DNA of 49,656 nucleotides, taken from contig NZ_LWBP01000217.1 in NCBI RefSeq assembly GCF_002078015.1, positions 1 to 49,656 on the forward strand. Direction: 5' to 3'. The notes under the pieces were generated by a model. The model did no database searches. It was not told where the DNA came from and saw only the letters and a list, made by a program, of their open reading frames with translations. Below are positions 1 through 8,817 of this stretch, in pieces. The DNA is from Niastella populi (GTDB taxonomy: Bacteria > Bacteroidota > Bacteroidia > Chitinophagales > Chitinophagaceae). Within the stretch, counting starts at the first letter, position 1; each line of letters opens with the position of its first letter. Both the position numbers and the translations under genes were made by a program.

Positions 1-892
1 CATCTGTTACCGTTACGGTATATACACCGGAAGCGCCAATGGTTACATTGTTAATAGTTGGATTTTGAGTATTTAAAGTGAAACCATTCGGGCCAGTCCA
101 GCTATAGCTTGTGCCACCGGTGGCGGTGAGGTTTAATGTAGATCCTGCGCAAACCGGTGTATTGCTTCCTGCCGTTGGTGTAGGCAATGCATTGATGGTT
201 ACGTTTGTCGTAGTTGTCGCTGAGCAACCATTTCCATCAGTAACCATTACTGTATATATTCCCGAAGCGGGTGCCGTTGCATTACTGATTACAGGATTCT
301 GCGCATTGGAGGTAAACCCATTAGGGCCGGTCCAGGTATAGCTAACTCCCCCATTGGCGTTCAGGTTCAGGGTTGAGCCAACACATTGCGGTGTGTTGCT
401 TCCTGCTGTTGGCGTTGGTATCGGATTGATGCTTACCGTAGCCTGGCCATTCATCGATATCGTTCCATCGGCAGTATTGGCCACAACCGTATATGTTCCG
501 GCAGCTGTTTGCAATCCAAAACTGATGGGGTTATCGGTACCTGTTACAGGTGTTCCTATGTTAACGCCATCTAATTGAAGTTGATAAACAGTATCTAATT
601 GTGAACCTGAGAGACCAACAGCTACACCGCTACCGCCGCTGCAATAAGCGCCGCCGCCGGTTACAGTGTATGTATTAGCCAGTATTTTTAAAATGGAAGA
701 AGTTGAAGCGGTTCTTGCTCTTTGAAAAGAATCGAGCCTTTTCCTGTTATCGAGGTGTTGTGCCTGCGCAAAGAAGGGTATAACAAAACTAAGAAGTATA
801 AGTACAGCAAAGCCCAAACGACCGCCGGTGTGCTTGTGGTCGTTTATAAGGGTAGCAGATCCATTAAAGATATGTACAAAACTATCTTTCAT
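1..892 (-). CDS. Ig-repeat secreted surface protein, N-terminal part (runs off window)
   Basis: Reading the minus strand from an ATG at 892-890 gives 297 codons open to the window edge, so the C-terminus is missing. Residues about 25-45 form a hydrophobic signal segment ending in FFAQAQ. After a short first domain come at least two copies of an Ig/PKD-like module with the shared text AGSNTPxCxGSTLNL, WTGPNGFT and YTVxVTD, spaced about 80 residues apart. This module is common in very large Bacteroidota adhesins and gliding-associated proteins that leave the cell by the type IX system. I infer a cell-surface or secreted adhesin; the C-terminal sorting domain that would prove T9SS export lies outside. 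An upstream ATG at about 911 stops after seven codons, so 892 is the start. No Shine-Dalgarno sequence is visible. Confidence 0.85.
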   Translation of the reverse strand, partial: MKDSFVHIFNGSATLINDHKHTGGRLGFAVLILLSFVIPFFAQAQHLDNRKRLDSFQRARTASTSSILKILANTYTVTGGGAYCSGGSGVAVGLSGSQLDTVYQLQLDGVNIGTPVTGTDNPISFGLQTAAGTYTVVANTADGTISMNGQATVSINPIPTPTAGSNTPQCVGSTLNLNANGGVSYTWTGPNGFTSNAQNPVISNATAPASGIYTVMVTDGNGCSATTTTNVTINALPTPTAGSNTPVCAGSTLNLTATGGTSYSWTGPNGFTLNTQNPTINNVTIGASGVYTVTVTD

Positions 893-1553
893 GAAGGTTT
901 AGGGCTGTTCATGGCACGATAAAAAAAGATGAATAGTGTTATTGGGACAATACGAATACTTGTCCAGGCAGAATCTGCATAGAAGATTTAGAGCACCATG
1001 TGTATCTTTTGCCGGAATGGTTAACTAACGGCCATAGATATTCTGTTTGAGGAAGTAGACATTCTTCATCAATTAGTTTTGGTGATAAATTACCATGGAA
1101 TCAGATCAGTTGAACCTGAATTCATATTGGTTTTACCGAGAATAAAAGGAATAACACAGTTTCCTGTAAAAAGTGGTAACAAAGGTTTTAGAGGGAAATT
1201 GGAAATGAAACATCGTGGATTTGAATGTTTCCGGGAAATCAGGCCGTTTTAATATGGGTATAAATTCTCATACAAGATACTCAACAATTTTAACTTTTAT
1301 AATCCATTGATGTTTTTTTTTATATTATTGATCAAAAGCAAGTTTTTGATACAAAGTGTTGTTTGTCAATTGAGATCAAAAGTGCTGATATAGAACATTT
1401 TCAGTTGTTTGCCCTGGTTTTTACAGCTATTGGACTTTAATTTTTAGTCAAATTGTGAAGTTATCGATCCTCCATATGTTCAGATTCCACAAAAATCATT
1501 TATAAAAAAGGGCCCTTTTACAGGCCCTTTTTATAGTAAGCCGGCGACGCACA
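893..1553. other. Intergenic, no gene seen
   Basis: About 660 bp between the start of the Ig-repeat protein and the end of the ABM-domain gene. It is AT-rich and broken by stops in all frames. Apart from the hairpin at 1505-1532 I see no gene, RNA or clear promoter box. It presumably contains the promoter of the minus-strand adhesin gene. Confidence 0.6.
1505..1532 (-). terminator. Rho-independent terminator of the ABM-domain gene
   Basis: A 10-bp perfect stem (AAAAAGGGCC with GGCCCTTTTT) encloses an 8-nt loop and is flanked by a T run when read on the minus strand. It lies about 20 bp after the stop codon of the gene ending at 1554. Confidence 0.85.
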
Positions 1554-1859
1554 CTATGCATGTTCCAAAATACTTTCAGACACGTACACTTTTAGTACCG
1601 GGTCTTTGGCAAAATCTTTTTTTACCTTGTTTACAAGGTCGCGGTATATACCACTGCTATGATAGGCATCGGCATCGGCTTTTGTTTCCCAGGTTGTCAG
1701 GGAAATGTATTCATCATTATTATCCATTGGTTCAAGCAGCCGGCAATCGATATTGCCTTTTTGTTTTCTTACTGTAGGAACAACTTCGTCGTGGTAAATT
1801 TGTTTCGCCTGTACCAGGTTATTGGGCAGAAAACTCAGGTAAGTGAGACGTACAATCAT
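1554..1859 (-). CDS. Antibiotic biosynthesis monooxygenase (ABM) domain protein
   Basis: The 101-residue protein has the length and pattern of the single-domain dimeric alpha/beta-barrel ABM family (PF03992): a first strand (IVRLTYLSF), a helix, the central TVRKQKGNIDCRLLEP strand, the EYISLTTWETKADADAYH segment, and a C-terminal strand (PVLKVYVSES). Members act as small cofactor-free oxygenases on quinones, as heme-degrading enzymes or simply as ligand-binding proteins; nothing here fixes the substrate. The start at 1859 is supported by an unusually strong AAGGAGG at 1870-1864, only 4 nt before the ATG, which stands out because most genes in this window have no Shine-Dalgarno sequence. It appears to be a single-gene transcript ending at the hairpin just downstream. 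Confidence 0.8.
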   Translation of the reverse strand: MIVRLTYLSFLPNNLVQAKQIYHDEVVPTVRKQKGNIDCRLLEPMDNNDEYISLTTWETKADADAYHSSGIYRDLVNKVKKDFAKDPVLKVYVSESILEHA

Positions 1860-2091
1860 AAAACCTCCTTTTGTTTATAAAATGAAGAAATGGCTGAGCA
1901 CGAGATGTAATTGTGCGGATGTAAAAAGGAAGCGGGTTTGCAGCGATCTTATGTATGATAAGGTACGATTAAAAATGGAACCTGCGTAATAAAATATTGA
2001 CCTGTTGTTCTTATCAGCTTTCAGTAATTTGAATTTGTAGCAGTTATGCGGCGCCTTATTTACAGGTGCAGTTTTTGCATTTGGGTATTGC

Positions 2092-2442
2092 ATGACACAG
2101 GCCGCAGAAGATATAACCTTCTACCAGCAGCAGGCAAAATCCGGCGCCATCGATCCGTTTCCGTACGACCGGCTCATGATCTACTACCGTAAGCAAAAGG
2201 AATATAAAAAAGAATTACAACTTATTAACCGGGCGCTGAAAGTGTTTGGCGATCATTTCAAAAAGCAAACTGCCGCGGTGTTGCAAACCGCCAGATCGCA
2301 GGCGGCGATAAAAAGGCTTAGTGAAAAGATCAGCCGGTCTTCGGGGCTGATAGATAAAAAGGGAAAGCCGAATTATATACCCGAGCCGTTGCTCCGCTGG
2401 ACGAAAAGAAAACAAGCGGTGGAAGCGAAATTGAAGAAGTGA
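2092..2442 (+). CDS. Small helical protein of unknown function
   Basis: A 116-residue basic protein predicted to be mainly helical. Residues about 25-50 (YDRLMIYYRKQKEYKKELQL) look like one TPR-type helix pair: a tyrosine-rich first helix, a turn at KEYKKE and a second helix. The C-terminal half is lysine-rich and ends LRWTKRKQAVEAKLKK. There is no signal peptide or membrane segment, so it is probably cytoplasmic. Codon use matches the neighbouring genes. I do not recognise a named family. The region just upstream (1860-2091) has no other gene. Confidence 0.65.
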   Translation: MTQAAEDITFYQQQAKSGAIDPFPYDRLMIYYRKQKEYKKELQLINRALKVFGDHFKKQTAAVLQTARSQAAIKRLSEKISRSSGLIDKKGKPNYIPEPLLRWTKRKQAVEAKLKK

Positions 2443-2547
2443 AATACGGTTATTATGACGCCGGTCATGACCAACTTCATCAAAAGGTTTGACCAATCTC
2501 ACATTTTTGCCCCCACCCCTGCTATAAATTGTGCAAAATATTTATTT

Positions 2548-2745
2548 ATGAGCCAACATACTTCCCTGCGTAAAAATAATGGCATCATCACCAATCACTT
2601 TCCTGCTCCTGTGGTTTCTATTGGCATTGCAGGCATGAAAAAAGGCACACGAAATGAACCAGGTGTAAAACCCAAATCGAAAATGGAACACCCTTTTCCT
2701 TACAATGAACCCATATTCAAGGCTAAAAAACATGATCCTCTATAG
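2548..2745 (+). CDS. Small hypothetical protein
   Basis: A 65-residue reading frame starting at ATG 2548 (MSQHTSLRKNN). The frame is open to an earlier ATG at 2455, but those extra 31 residues overlap what looks like untranslated leader, so I prefer 2548. The product is basic, proline-rich near its C-terminus (PFPYNEPIFKAKKHDP) and has no signal peptide or membrane segment. A hairpin followed by six T's lies about 95 bp downstream. No family recognised; it may be a lineage-specific small protein. Confidence 0.4.
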   Translation: MSQHTSLRKNNGIITNHFPAPVVSIGIAGMKKGTRNEPGVKPKSKMEHPFPYNEPIFKAKKHDPL

Positions 2746-2840
2746 TAATAGCTGAACCTGATTTTTTCTTCTAACCTTCCCTGTCACCATCCCCTGCCTT
2801 GCAACCTGCGTACAACTTGTTTTACTGGCATCATTTTACT

Positions 2841-2866
2841 GCAGCTTTTCGCTGCCGGTCTTTTTT
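2841..2866 (+). terminator. Likely terminator after the small gene
   Basis: GCAGC / GCTGC stem with loop TTTTC, followed by CGGTCTTTTTT. It lies downstream of the small gene ending at 2745 and is the only hairpin with a T run there. Confidence 0.5.
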
Positions 2867-2870
2867 ATCG

Positions 2871-2996
2871 TTTTTCGTGTATTATTTTACAGCCGCAAAA
2901 TGGAGATACGACTTTTAAGGCGGCGGGGAGCACTCCCCAAAGACCACTATATTTTAGCAAAAGGCCGTCTCATTTTTTTGAGGCGGCTTTTTGTGC
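2871..2996 (+). ncRNA. Possible small noncoding RNA
   Basis: Between the terminator at 2841-2866 and the next gene (3213) lies a stretch without an open frame. It contains a compact hairpin GGGGAGCACTCCCC (about 2936) and ends in a long intrinsic terminator at 2958-2996. A strong terminator with no gene before it, following another terminator, suggests an independent short transcript. The 5' end is a guess. It could instead be a decayed gene or simply a second terminator of the 2548 gene. Confidence 0.3.
2958..2996 (+). terminator. Strong hairpin terminator
   Basis: The left arm GGCCGTCTCA pairs with the right arm TGAGGCGGC, allowing G-U pairs; A and T runs flank the stem and it ends GGCTTTTTG. 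It shields the nrd operon from upstream transcription. Confidence 0.7.
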
Positions 2997-3212
2997 TTTA
3001 CGGGCCTAAAACCTTATTCTGTCAGCGTTTTGTAAAATGAAATATTGCTTATCAACATGCTGTTAATTTCTTTCACGCTCAGGAAATTAATAAATTATGA
3101 TCTTTATCCCCACCACTGGACGGAAAAACCACCAATTAAATAATTACTGATCTTTTTCTTTCATGCGTAAATGAAGGGAGGAGGTCTTTGCACTGTATAA
3201 AAATCGTTTACT

Positions 3213-4187
3213 ATGGGTCTATTTGACAAGCGGGTTCAGTATAAGCCATTTGAATATCCCGAAGTACTTCAGTTCACGGCTGCCATCAATAAGTCTTTTT
3301 GGGTTCATTCCGAAGTAGATTTTACTGCCGATACCCAGGATTTTCATGCCAATTTGACTGCGGCCGAACAAAACGCCATTAAAAACAGTTTGTTATCCAT
3401 TGCTCAGATAGAAGTAGCGGTAAAATCATTCTGGGGCAACCTGTACCATCATTTTCCGAAACCGGAAATAAACGGACTGGGCGCCACCTTTGCCGAATGT
3501 GAGTTCAGGCACTCCGAAGCCTATTCGCGTTTGCTTGAAGTACTGGGATATAACAACCAGTTCGAAGCGCTGATAGAAGTGCCCATAGTAAAGGAACGGA
3601 TACAATATTTATCCAATGCTTTGCAGCATGCCAAATCAACAGACCAGAAAGAATATACAATAACACTTATATTATTCAGCCTGCTGATCGAAAATGTGAG
3701 CCTGTTCAGCCAGTTCGCCATCATCCTGGCCTTTACGCGATTCAGGGGGCTGATGAAAAATGTAAGTAATATCATTGCCTGGACCTCGGTTGACGAGCAG
3801 ATCCATGCCAATGCGGGAATATATCTGGTGAACAAGCTGAAAGAGGAATACCCCGAACTTTTCTCCGCAGCAATGAATGAAAAAGTAAGGGAAACGGTGA
3901 GGCTTTCCATTGCCACGGAAGAACGTATGCTCGACTGGATCTTTTCCGAAGGCGAGATCGACATCATTCAAAAGCGCGACCTGAGCAATTTCATGAAGAA
4001 AAGAGCCGATGACAGCCTGCAGCAAATTGGCATCGAGCCTATTTTTAATATTTCTTCAAAAGAATACGCGTCCATGTTATGGTTTGAAGAAGAAGTATTC
4101 TCAAACAGCCTCGATGATTTCTTTGCCAAGCGGCCGGTTGAGTACACCAAGTTCGACAAGAGCATTTCGGCACATGATCTTTTTTAA
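3213..4187 (+). CDS. nrdB: Ribonucleoside-diphosphate reductase, small (beta) subunit
   Basis: The 324-residue R2 protein generates the radical cofactor used by NrdA to reduce ribonucleotides for DNA synthesis. The dimetal ligands can be placed: E67, E97 and H100 (CEFRHSEAY), E160, E195 and H198 (DEQIH). The radical tyrosine is Y104, four residues after H100 as in the classical enzyme. The first ligand is Glu rather than the Asp of E. coli R2, a known variation. The C-terminal tail ends SISAHDLF, the type of flexible tail that docks R2 onto R1. The gene is 41 bp upstream of nrdA on the same strand, so the two form an operon. The start follows a short AT-rich leader; no NrdR box was recognised upstream. 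Confidence 0.95.
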   Translation: MGLFDKRVQYKPFEYPEVLQFTAAINKSFWVHSEVDFTADTQDFHANLTAAEQNAIKNSLLSIAQIEVAVKSFWGNLYHHFPKPEINGLGATFAECEFRHSEAYSRLLEVLGYNNQFEALIEVPIVKERIQYLSNALQHAKSTDQKEYTITLILFSLLIENVSLFSQFAIILAFTRFRGLMKNVSNIIAWTSVDEQIHANAGIYLVNKLKEEYPELFSAAMNEKVRETVRLSIATEERMLDWIFSEGEIDIIQKRDLSNFMKKRADDSLQQIGIEPIFNISSKEYASMLWFEEEVFSNSLDDFFAKRPVEYTKFDKSISAHDLF

Positions 4188-4228
4188 CAGAACAAGTTTT
4201 TTTATAGCCAAAAATAAAATCCTGTTGC

Positions 4229-5944
4229 ATGACGAATTTATTTGAAACAATAGCCCCGCCTGCCAATCAGCTATCTGATATTGCAGGTAAATATGAACAA
4301 GAGAAATTGTGGTGGAAGAACGAAGAGAGTGAGCAGATCCTTAACAGGGGTTATTTGTTGAAAGGGGAAACTGTGGAAGGTGCTATAGAACGGATTTGTT
4401 CGGCAGCCGCCCAACGGTTATACAAACCGGAATTGAAGGAATCGTTCAAAGAGATGATAGAAAGAGGATGGATGAGCCTGAGCTCGCCCATCTGGGCCAA
4501 TATGGGCACCGAAAGAGGGTTACCTATTTCCTGCTTCAATGTGCATATACCCGACAATATTGAAGGTATTACGCACAAACTGGGTGAAGTGATCATGCAA
4601 ACAAAACTGGGCGGCGGAACGTCGGCCTATTTTGGCGCATTGAGAGAAAGAGGAAGCGCCGTTACCGATAACGGAAAAAGCAGCGGCGCCGTGAGCTTTA
4701 TGCGCCTTTTCGATACCGTAATGGATACCATTTCGCAGGGCGGTGTGCGCCGGGGTGCATTTGCCGCTTATATGGATATCGATCACGGCGATATTGAAGA
4801 ATTCCTTTCTATCAAAGATATCGGCCACCCCATCCAGAACCTGTTCAATGGCGTTTGTGTGCCCGATTACTGGATGCAGGACATGATCGATGGCGATATG
4901 AAGAAAAGAGAGATCTGGGCCAGGGTGCTGGCCAGCCGTCAGCAAAAAGGCCTGCCCTATATCTTTTTTACCGATAATGTGAACAGGAACAAACCACAGG
5001 TATATAAAGATTCGAACCTTACCATCAATGCCAGCAATCTTTGTTCTGAGATCATGCTGCCTTCTACCGAAGACGAATCGTTTATCTGTTGTCTTTCTTC
5101 CATGAACCTGGAGTTATACGACGAATGGAAAGATACGAATGCCGTTAAACTGGCGATCTTCTTCCTGGATGCTGTATTACAGGAGTTCATCGTAAAAACG
5201 GAAGGCAATCATTACCTGGCATCTGCGAATCGTTTTGCAAAAAGACACCGTGCGCTTGGGCTGGGTGTATTGGGATGGCATTCTTACCTGCAAAAGAACA
5301 TGATCCCGTGGGAAGGACTGCGCGCCAAACAACTGACCACAACTATTTTCAAGGACATACAGGAGAAAGCGGTAAAAGCCAGTAAAGACCTGGCCTGGAT
5401 CTATGGCGAGCCGGAATTGTTAAAAGGGTACGACCGCAGGAACACTACCCTGCTGGCTATTGCGCCTACCACTTCTTCTTCTGCCATATTGGGACAAACC
5501 TCACCGGGTATTGAACCATTCAGCAGCAACTATTATAAAGCCGGTTTATCGAAAGGGAACTTCATGAGAAAGAATAAATACCTCAGGGAGTTGCTTGTTC
5601 AAAAGGGGATCGACAATGAAGATACCTGGCGCAGCATTATGCTGAACCACGGCAGCGTGCAGCACCTGAAAGAGTTAACGGTTGAAGAAAAAGAAGTATT
5701 CAAAACTTTTAAGGAGATCAGCCAGCTCGAGATCATTCAGCAGGCGGCAATCCGTCAGAAATATGTTGACCAGTCGCAAAGCCTGAACCTCAACATCCCG
5801 GCAGATCTTCCGGTAAAAGAAGTAAATAAATTATTGATCGAAGCGTGGAAACTGGGCGTTAAAACGCTTTACTATCAACGCAGCCAGAGTGTTTCAAAAG
5901 AAATGGTGACCAGCCTGGTTACCTGCAAAAGCTGTGAAGCATAA
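4229..5944 (+). CDS. nrdA: Ribonucleoside-diphosphate reductase, large (alpha) subunit, compact form
   Basis: The 571-residue catalytic subunit reduces ribonucleotides. The reductive cysteine pair is C102 (PISCFNVH) and C287 or C288 (ICCLSSMNL). The active-site set N270, C272, E274 is in NLCSEIMLP. The radical-transfer tyrosines are Y548-Y549 (LYYQRSQS), and the redox-active tail ends in TCKSCEA. The protein is about 200 residues shorter than E. coli NrdA. It lacks the N-terminal ATP-cone, so the dATP on/off switch of overall activity should be missing from this subunit; the substrate-specificity site region is present. It pairs with the R2 encoded just upstream, and transcription ends at the strong hairpin 6022-6043. 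Confidence 0.95.
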   Translation: MTNLFETIAPPANQLSDIAGKYEQEKLWWKNEESEQILNRGYLLKGETVEGAIERICSAAAQRLYKPELKESFKEMIERGWMSLSSPIWANMGTERGLPISCFNVHIPDNIEGITHKLGEVIMQTKLGGGTSAYFGALRERGSAVTDNGKSSGAVSFMRLFDTVMDTISQGGVRRGAFAAYMDIDHGDIEEFLSIKDIGHPIQNLFNGVCVPDYWMQDMIDGDMKKREIWARVLASRQQKGLPYIFFTDNVNRNKPQVYKDSNLTINASNLCSEIMLPSTEDESFICCLSSMNLELYDEWKDTNAVKLAIFFLDAVLQEFIVKTEGNHYLASANRFAKRHRALGLGVLGWHSYLQKNMIPWEGLRAKQLTTTIFKDIQEKAVKASKDLAWIYGEPELLKGYDRRNTTLLAIAPTTSSSAILGQTSPGIEPFSSNYYKAGLSKGNFMRKNKYLRELLVQKGIDNEDTWRSIMLNHGSVQHLKELTVEEKEVFKTFKEISQLEIIQQAAIRQKYVDQSQSLNLNIPADLPVKEVNKLLIEAWKLGVKTLYYQRSQSVSKEMVTSLVTCKSCEA

Positions 5945-6021
5945 TTGCTGTGGAATAATTTATAGCGGCAGACATCGGTTCAGTTAAGAAAGGACCGGTG
6001 TTTGCTATCCTTAAAAAAATT

Positions 6022-6050
6022 AACCCCTGAAGAATCAGGGGTTCTCTTTT
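6022..6050. terminator. Bidirectional terminator between nrdA and sugar dehydrogenase
   Basis: Perfect 9-bp stem AACCCCTGA / TCAGGGGTT with loop AGAA. T-rich tracts follow on the plus strand, and seven A's precede on the plus side, giving a U tract on the minus strand. The flanking genes converge here. Confidence 0.85.
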
Positions 6051-6088
6051 CTTGCTCTTCTCTATAATCCAAATTCTTATTTTTTACA

Positions 6089-7480
6089 TTATTTTGCCGG
6101 CACCAGTTTGAACACCTTGCCGGTATTTCCTGTAGGGCCCGCTATTGAGGTTACGGTGAGGTACACTTCCCCATCATCATCCTGGCCAAAACCTTTAATA
6201 TAGTATCCCACATCATCGGGATGGCTTTTCAAAGACACTTCTTCATATTGCCATGGGCCGGCACCTTCGCCGGTGCTCATCGTTGCCAGGAATAATTCAC
6301 CGTCGGGTGTTGAAGGTGATTGAGAAAAAGTACCGAAAACATATTTGCCATCCCAGCCTTTCAATTGTGTGCCGCGGTAAACATACCCGCCAATGATGGT
6401 TGTTGCTTTTCCCCCCAACGGGTTTTGATAATTATTGAGTTCCAGAACCGGGTCAAGCAGTCGCTTGCCGCGGTCATCAACTGTGGGGCAGTCTGGCAAT
6501 GTAGTTTTATTATCCGCTGTATTAAAGCAATGCATGCCTTCCCGAACGTTCCAGCCAAAATTGGCGCCTTTTCTTATAACATTTATCTCTTCATATAGTA
6601 CCTGGCCGGCATCCGAAGCTATTAGCCCGTGTTCTCCTCCCATATCGAATGTCATGCGGTAAGGGTTGCGGAACCCGAACGCGAAGATCTCGTCGAGGCC
6701 GGGTTTACCTACAAACGGATTGGTTGAGGGAACTATATACGGAGAGCCGTTATCAACATCGAGACATAATATTTTGCCGAGGAAATTGGCTTCAATGTTC
6801 TGTGCATTGCCGCCGCTATTGGTCGTATACCAGTCATCTACATGGCCCGGGCCTACGTCATTGGCGCCGCCGCCATCGCCAACGGCGATATACAGGTAAT
6901 TGTCGAGCCCCAGAACGAGCGCGCCGCCATTGTGGTTCGATTGCGGATCGTCCCATTCAATGATCACTTTTTCCGAATTGGGGTCGGCCCGCGAACCGTC
7001 GGGCAATAGCCTGAATTCAGAAACCCGGCTGAGATTGTTCCAGGTTGCACCCGGTACCGGGCCGCCGGCCCGGGGCGGCAGCTGGTAATAAACAAAGAAG
7101 CGGCCATTGGTTTTAAAATCTTCGTGAAATGCCACACCCAGTAAACCCCGTTCATCATAGTTGGCATTGAGCGTTACCATTTTGCTGCTAAGATCCAAAA
7201 AAGGCGTTGGGCGTTTATAACCGTTGCCGTCTATTACCCAGATCTTCCCTACCTGGTCAACTACATATAACCGGTCGCTGTTGTGCGTTGCAAGCACCTG
7301 TATGGGTGAAACAAAGTCCTCCGCTATCAGTTCCAGATCCACTCCCTTCATTTCGTCGGAGTCTTTATGTTTTTGACAGGCTTGCAATAGAAGTATCAAT
7401 ATACCCAGTAAAGTAATTATAGTGAGTGCTCTAAGAGTAGGAATCTGCCGGTTTGCAATGTTAGAATGGTTGCGTCTCAT
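6089..7480 (-). CDS. PQQ-type glucose/sorbosone dehydrogenase family lipoprotein
   Basis: A 463-residue six-bladed beta-propeller of the soluble glucose dehydrogenase / aldose sugar dehydrogenase family (GSDH, PF07995). Visible signatures are H183 in SNHNGG (the base that takes the proton in soluble glucose dehydrogenase), the following LYIAVGDGG strand, and R271-N272 in GFRNPYR, which contact PQQ in characterised members. The N-terminus (LLLQAC, C35) is a lipoprotein signal, so the protein is probably membrane-anchored in the periplasm or at the cell surface. It would oxidise aldoses with PQQ, but PQQ must come from elsewhere because no pqq gene is present here, and some family members have no proven activity. 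A small frame (7477-7683) overlaps its start by ATGA. Confidence 0.85.
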   Translation of the reverse strand: MRRNHSNIANRQIPTLRALTIITLLGILILLLQACQKHKDSDEMKGVDLELIAEDFVSPIQVLATHNSDRLYVVDQVGKIWVIDGNGYKRPTPFLDLSSKMVTLNANYDERGLLGVAFHEDFKTNGRFFVYYQLPPRAGGPVPGATWNNLSRVSEFRLLPDGSRADPNSEKVIIEWDDPQSNHNGGALVLGLDNYLYIAVGDGGGANDVGPGHVDDWYTTNSGGNAQNIEANFLGKILCLDVDNGSPYIVPSTNPFVGKPGLDEIFAFGFRNPYRMTFDMGGEHGLIASDAGQVLYEEINVIRKGANFGWNVREGMHCFNTADNKTTLPDCPTVDDRGKRLLDPVLELNNYQNPLGGKATTIIGGYVYRGTQLKGWDGKYVFGTFSQSPSTPDGELFLATMSTGEGAGPWQYEEVSLKSHPDDVGYYIKGFGQDDDGEVYLTVTSIAGPTGNTGKVFKLVPAK

Positions 7481-7683
7481 GATACGTTATTTTTTTTGGT
7501 TAAGACTATTGCGATAAGCACAATACAAACCAGGCTGCCATATAAAATGACAGTTAAATTAAATAAATAAATTAACTGAAAAGGACTGGTTCCATGAATA
7601 TTGAAGCGAATACTATGCAGAATATAAGGGTAGAAAAAGTCCCGGAGCAATATGGAAATTATAATGCAAACCTTGTTCCACAT
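7477..7683 (-). CDS. Doubtful small membrane protein upstream of the sugar dehydrogenase
   Basis: A 68-residue hydrophobic frame with two possible membrane segments (residues about 5-22 and 38-61) whose stop overlaps the start of the sugar dehydrogenase gene in an ATGA, the arrangement seen in translationally coupled pairs. No family is recognised and the AT-rich composition could make such a frame by chance, so it is listed only because of the overlap. Confidence 0.25.
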   Translation of the reverse strand: MWNKVCIIISILLRDFFYPYILHSIRFNIHGTSPFQLIYLFNLTVILYGSLVCIVLIAIVLTKKNNVS

Positions 7684-8817
7684 TGGCCCTGTTCGTTGCG
7701 TTCAAGATACATGTAGTGGTATGTGGAATTGTATACGCAAAGCCAGTGGTTGGTGAATTTCAAATAACACATTTGGGTTAATAAAAACAGCAAAACTTTG
7801 AAGCAAATGGGAAAAAGTGTGGGGCATATGAATTGATATATATCAAATGACCAGGGAATAAAGTGTTTCTTTTACGTTTTCTAAAGAGATCAGGAGTATT
7901 CATTACATGAATGCTACAGGCGTTCATTGCCTGTAAAAGTTTTTTGCCTGCCCAATTATATCATTTCCGGTAAACATCCTCCGTTTTCTACTTTTCTGTA
8001 AACCAGTTGTTTTGAAAAAATGGTAAGTAAATACACTTATTATGGTTTATACACATTCCCGCATCAACTGATTGAGCGCCAATTTTCACTATGGTTTCTG
8101 GCTTCATATTTGTAAATTTTATGGCGCATAAATACTCTTTTAGAAAACGTAAATTATCCCTGTGATGAACACAATGAAAGGTACACTCCTCCGGCGTGCA
8201 TATTTTATTGCAACCGGAATCTGTCTGACACTCCAGACGGTACTTAAAAGAAAACTGATATTCCGTACCGGTACAATACCCTTAGCCCCCAGCTATGCGG
8301 TAGTGAATTCAGGATTCTCGTCTTCACAGTCGTTTATTTTTCACAAGAGTCATGAACGGTTGAACAGGCATTAAGATCTCCTTTTCGGGAGACCTGTAAT
8401 GGAATGTTCCGGCTTGCAGTACATGCTACTGTATAATGGCTGGAGCCAGGCGGATCTGCGTATGTCTATCTGCTTGCGCTCATAGTTATTATCCAATAGA
8501 ACGGTCGTAAACTTTATCCCGGCCTTATCTGTATCATTATCCTTTGAATAACCTTATCTACAGCTATTGACATTTTCCTTATTCGTGCAAAATACCCTAT
8601 GAACGCAACTTACCGCTAACCGGAAATGAGCTCCGGACGCGGCTTGGGAGAGGTATGGCCCACTCTTAAAGGAAAAACAGAAAATTCAGGATGCGTCTTC
8701 ATGATTAACGTGTCACAGGTAAAAAAATACACGCCTGCGACGCGAATGGGGGATCCTTGTGCTTACTAATCATGCAGACAGGTGAGACGCTGTATTTAAA
8801 TTAATTAATAACCACAA
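7684..8817. other. Long intergenic stretch with inverted repeats, no convincing gene
   Basis: About 1.13 kb between divergent genes. The one plus frame (8162-8374, 70 residues) has no recognisable feature and I do not accept it. A 7-bp hairpin TACAGGC / GCCTGTA (7915-7935) is followed by AAAAGTTTTTT and could terminate a short transcript. A 15-bp perfect inverted repeat flanks 253 bp (7871-7885 and 8139-8153). The region must hold the promoters of both flanking genes; I could not place them. Confidence 0.5.
7871..8153. repeat. 15-bp inverted repeat pair flanking about 250 bp
   Basis: TTTACGTTTTCTAAA at 7871-7885 recurs inverted at 8139-8153. Both arms continue inward with GAG after an extra A in one copy. 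No open frame and no obvious target-site duplication are seen. Confidence 0.5.

Noticed and set aside
2505-2533. Promoter for the small gene at 2548 (TTTG and TATAAATTG boxes)
   Set aside because: Spacing of 13-15 bp and an imperfect second box do not match the Bacteroidota consensus well enough.
3521-3967. 148-codon minus frame opposite nrdB
   Set aside because: Antisense shadow of a clear R2 coding sequence with all metal ligands.
8162-8374. 70-codon plus frame between the sugar dehydrogenase and first lyase
   Set aside because: No hydrophobic signal, family pattern or start context; the region is otherwise noncoding.
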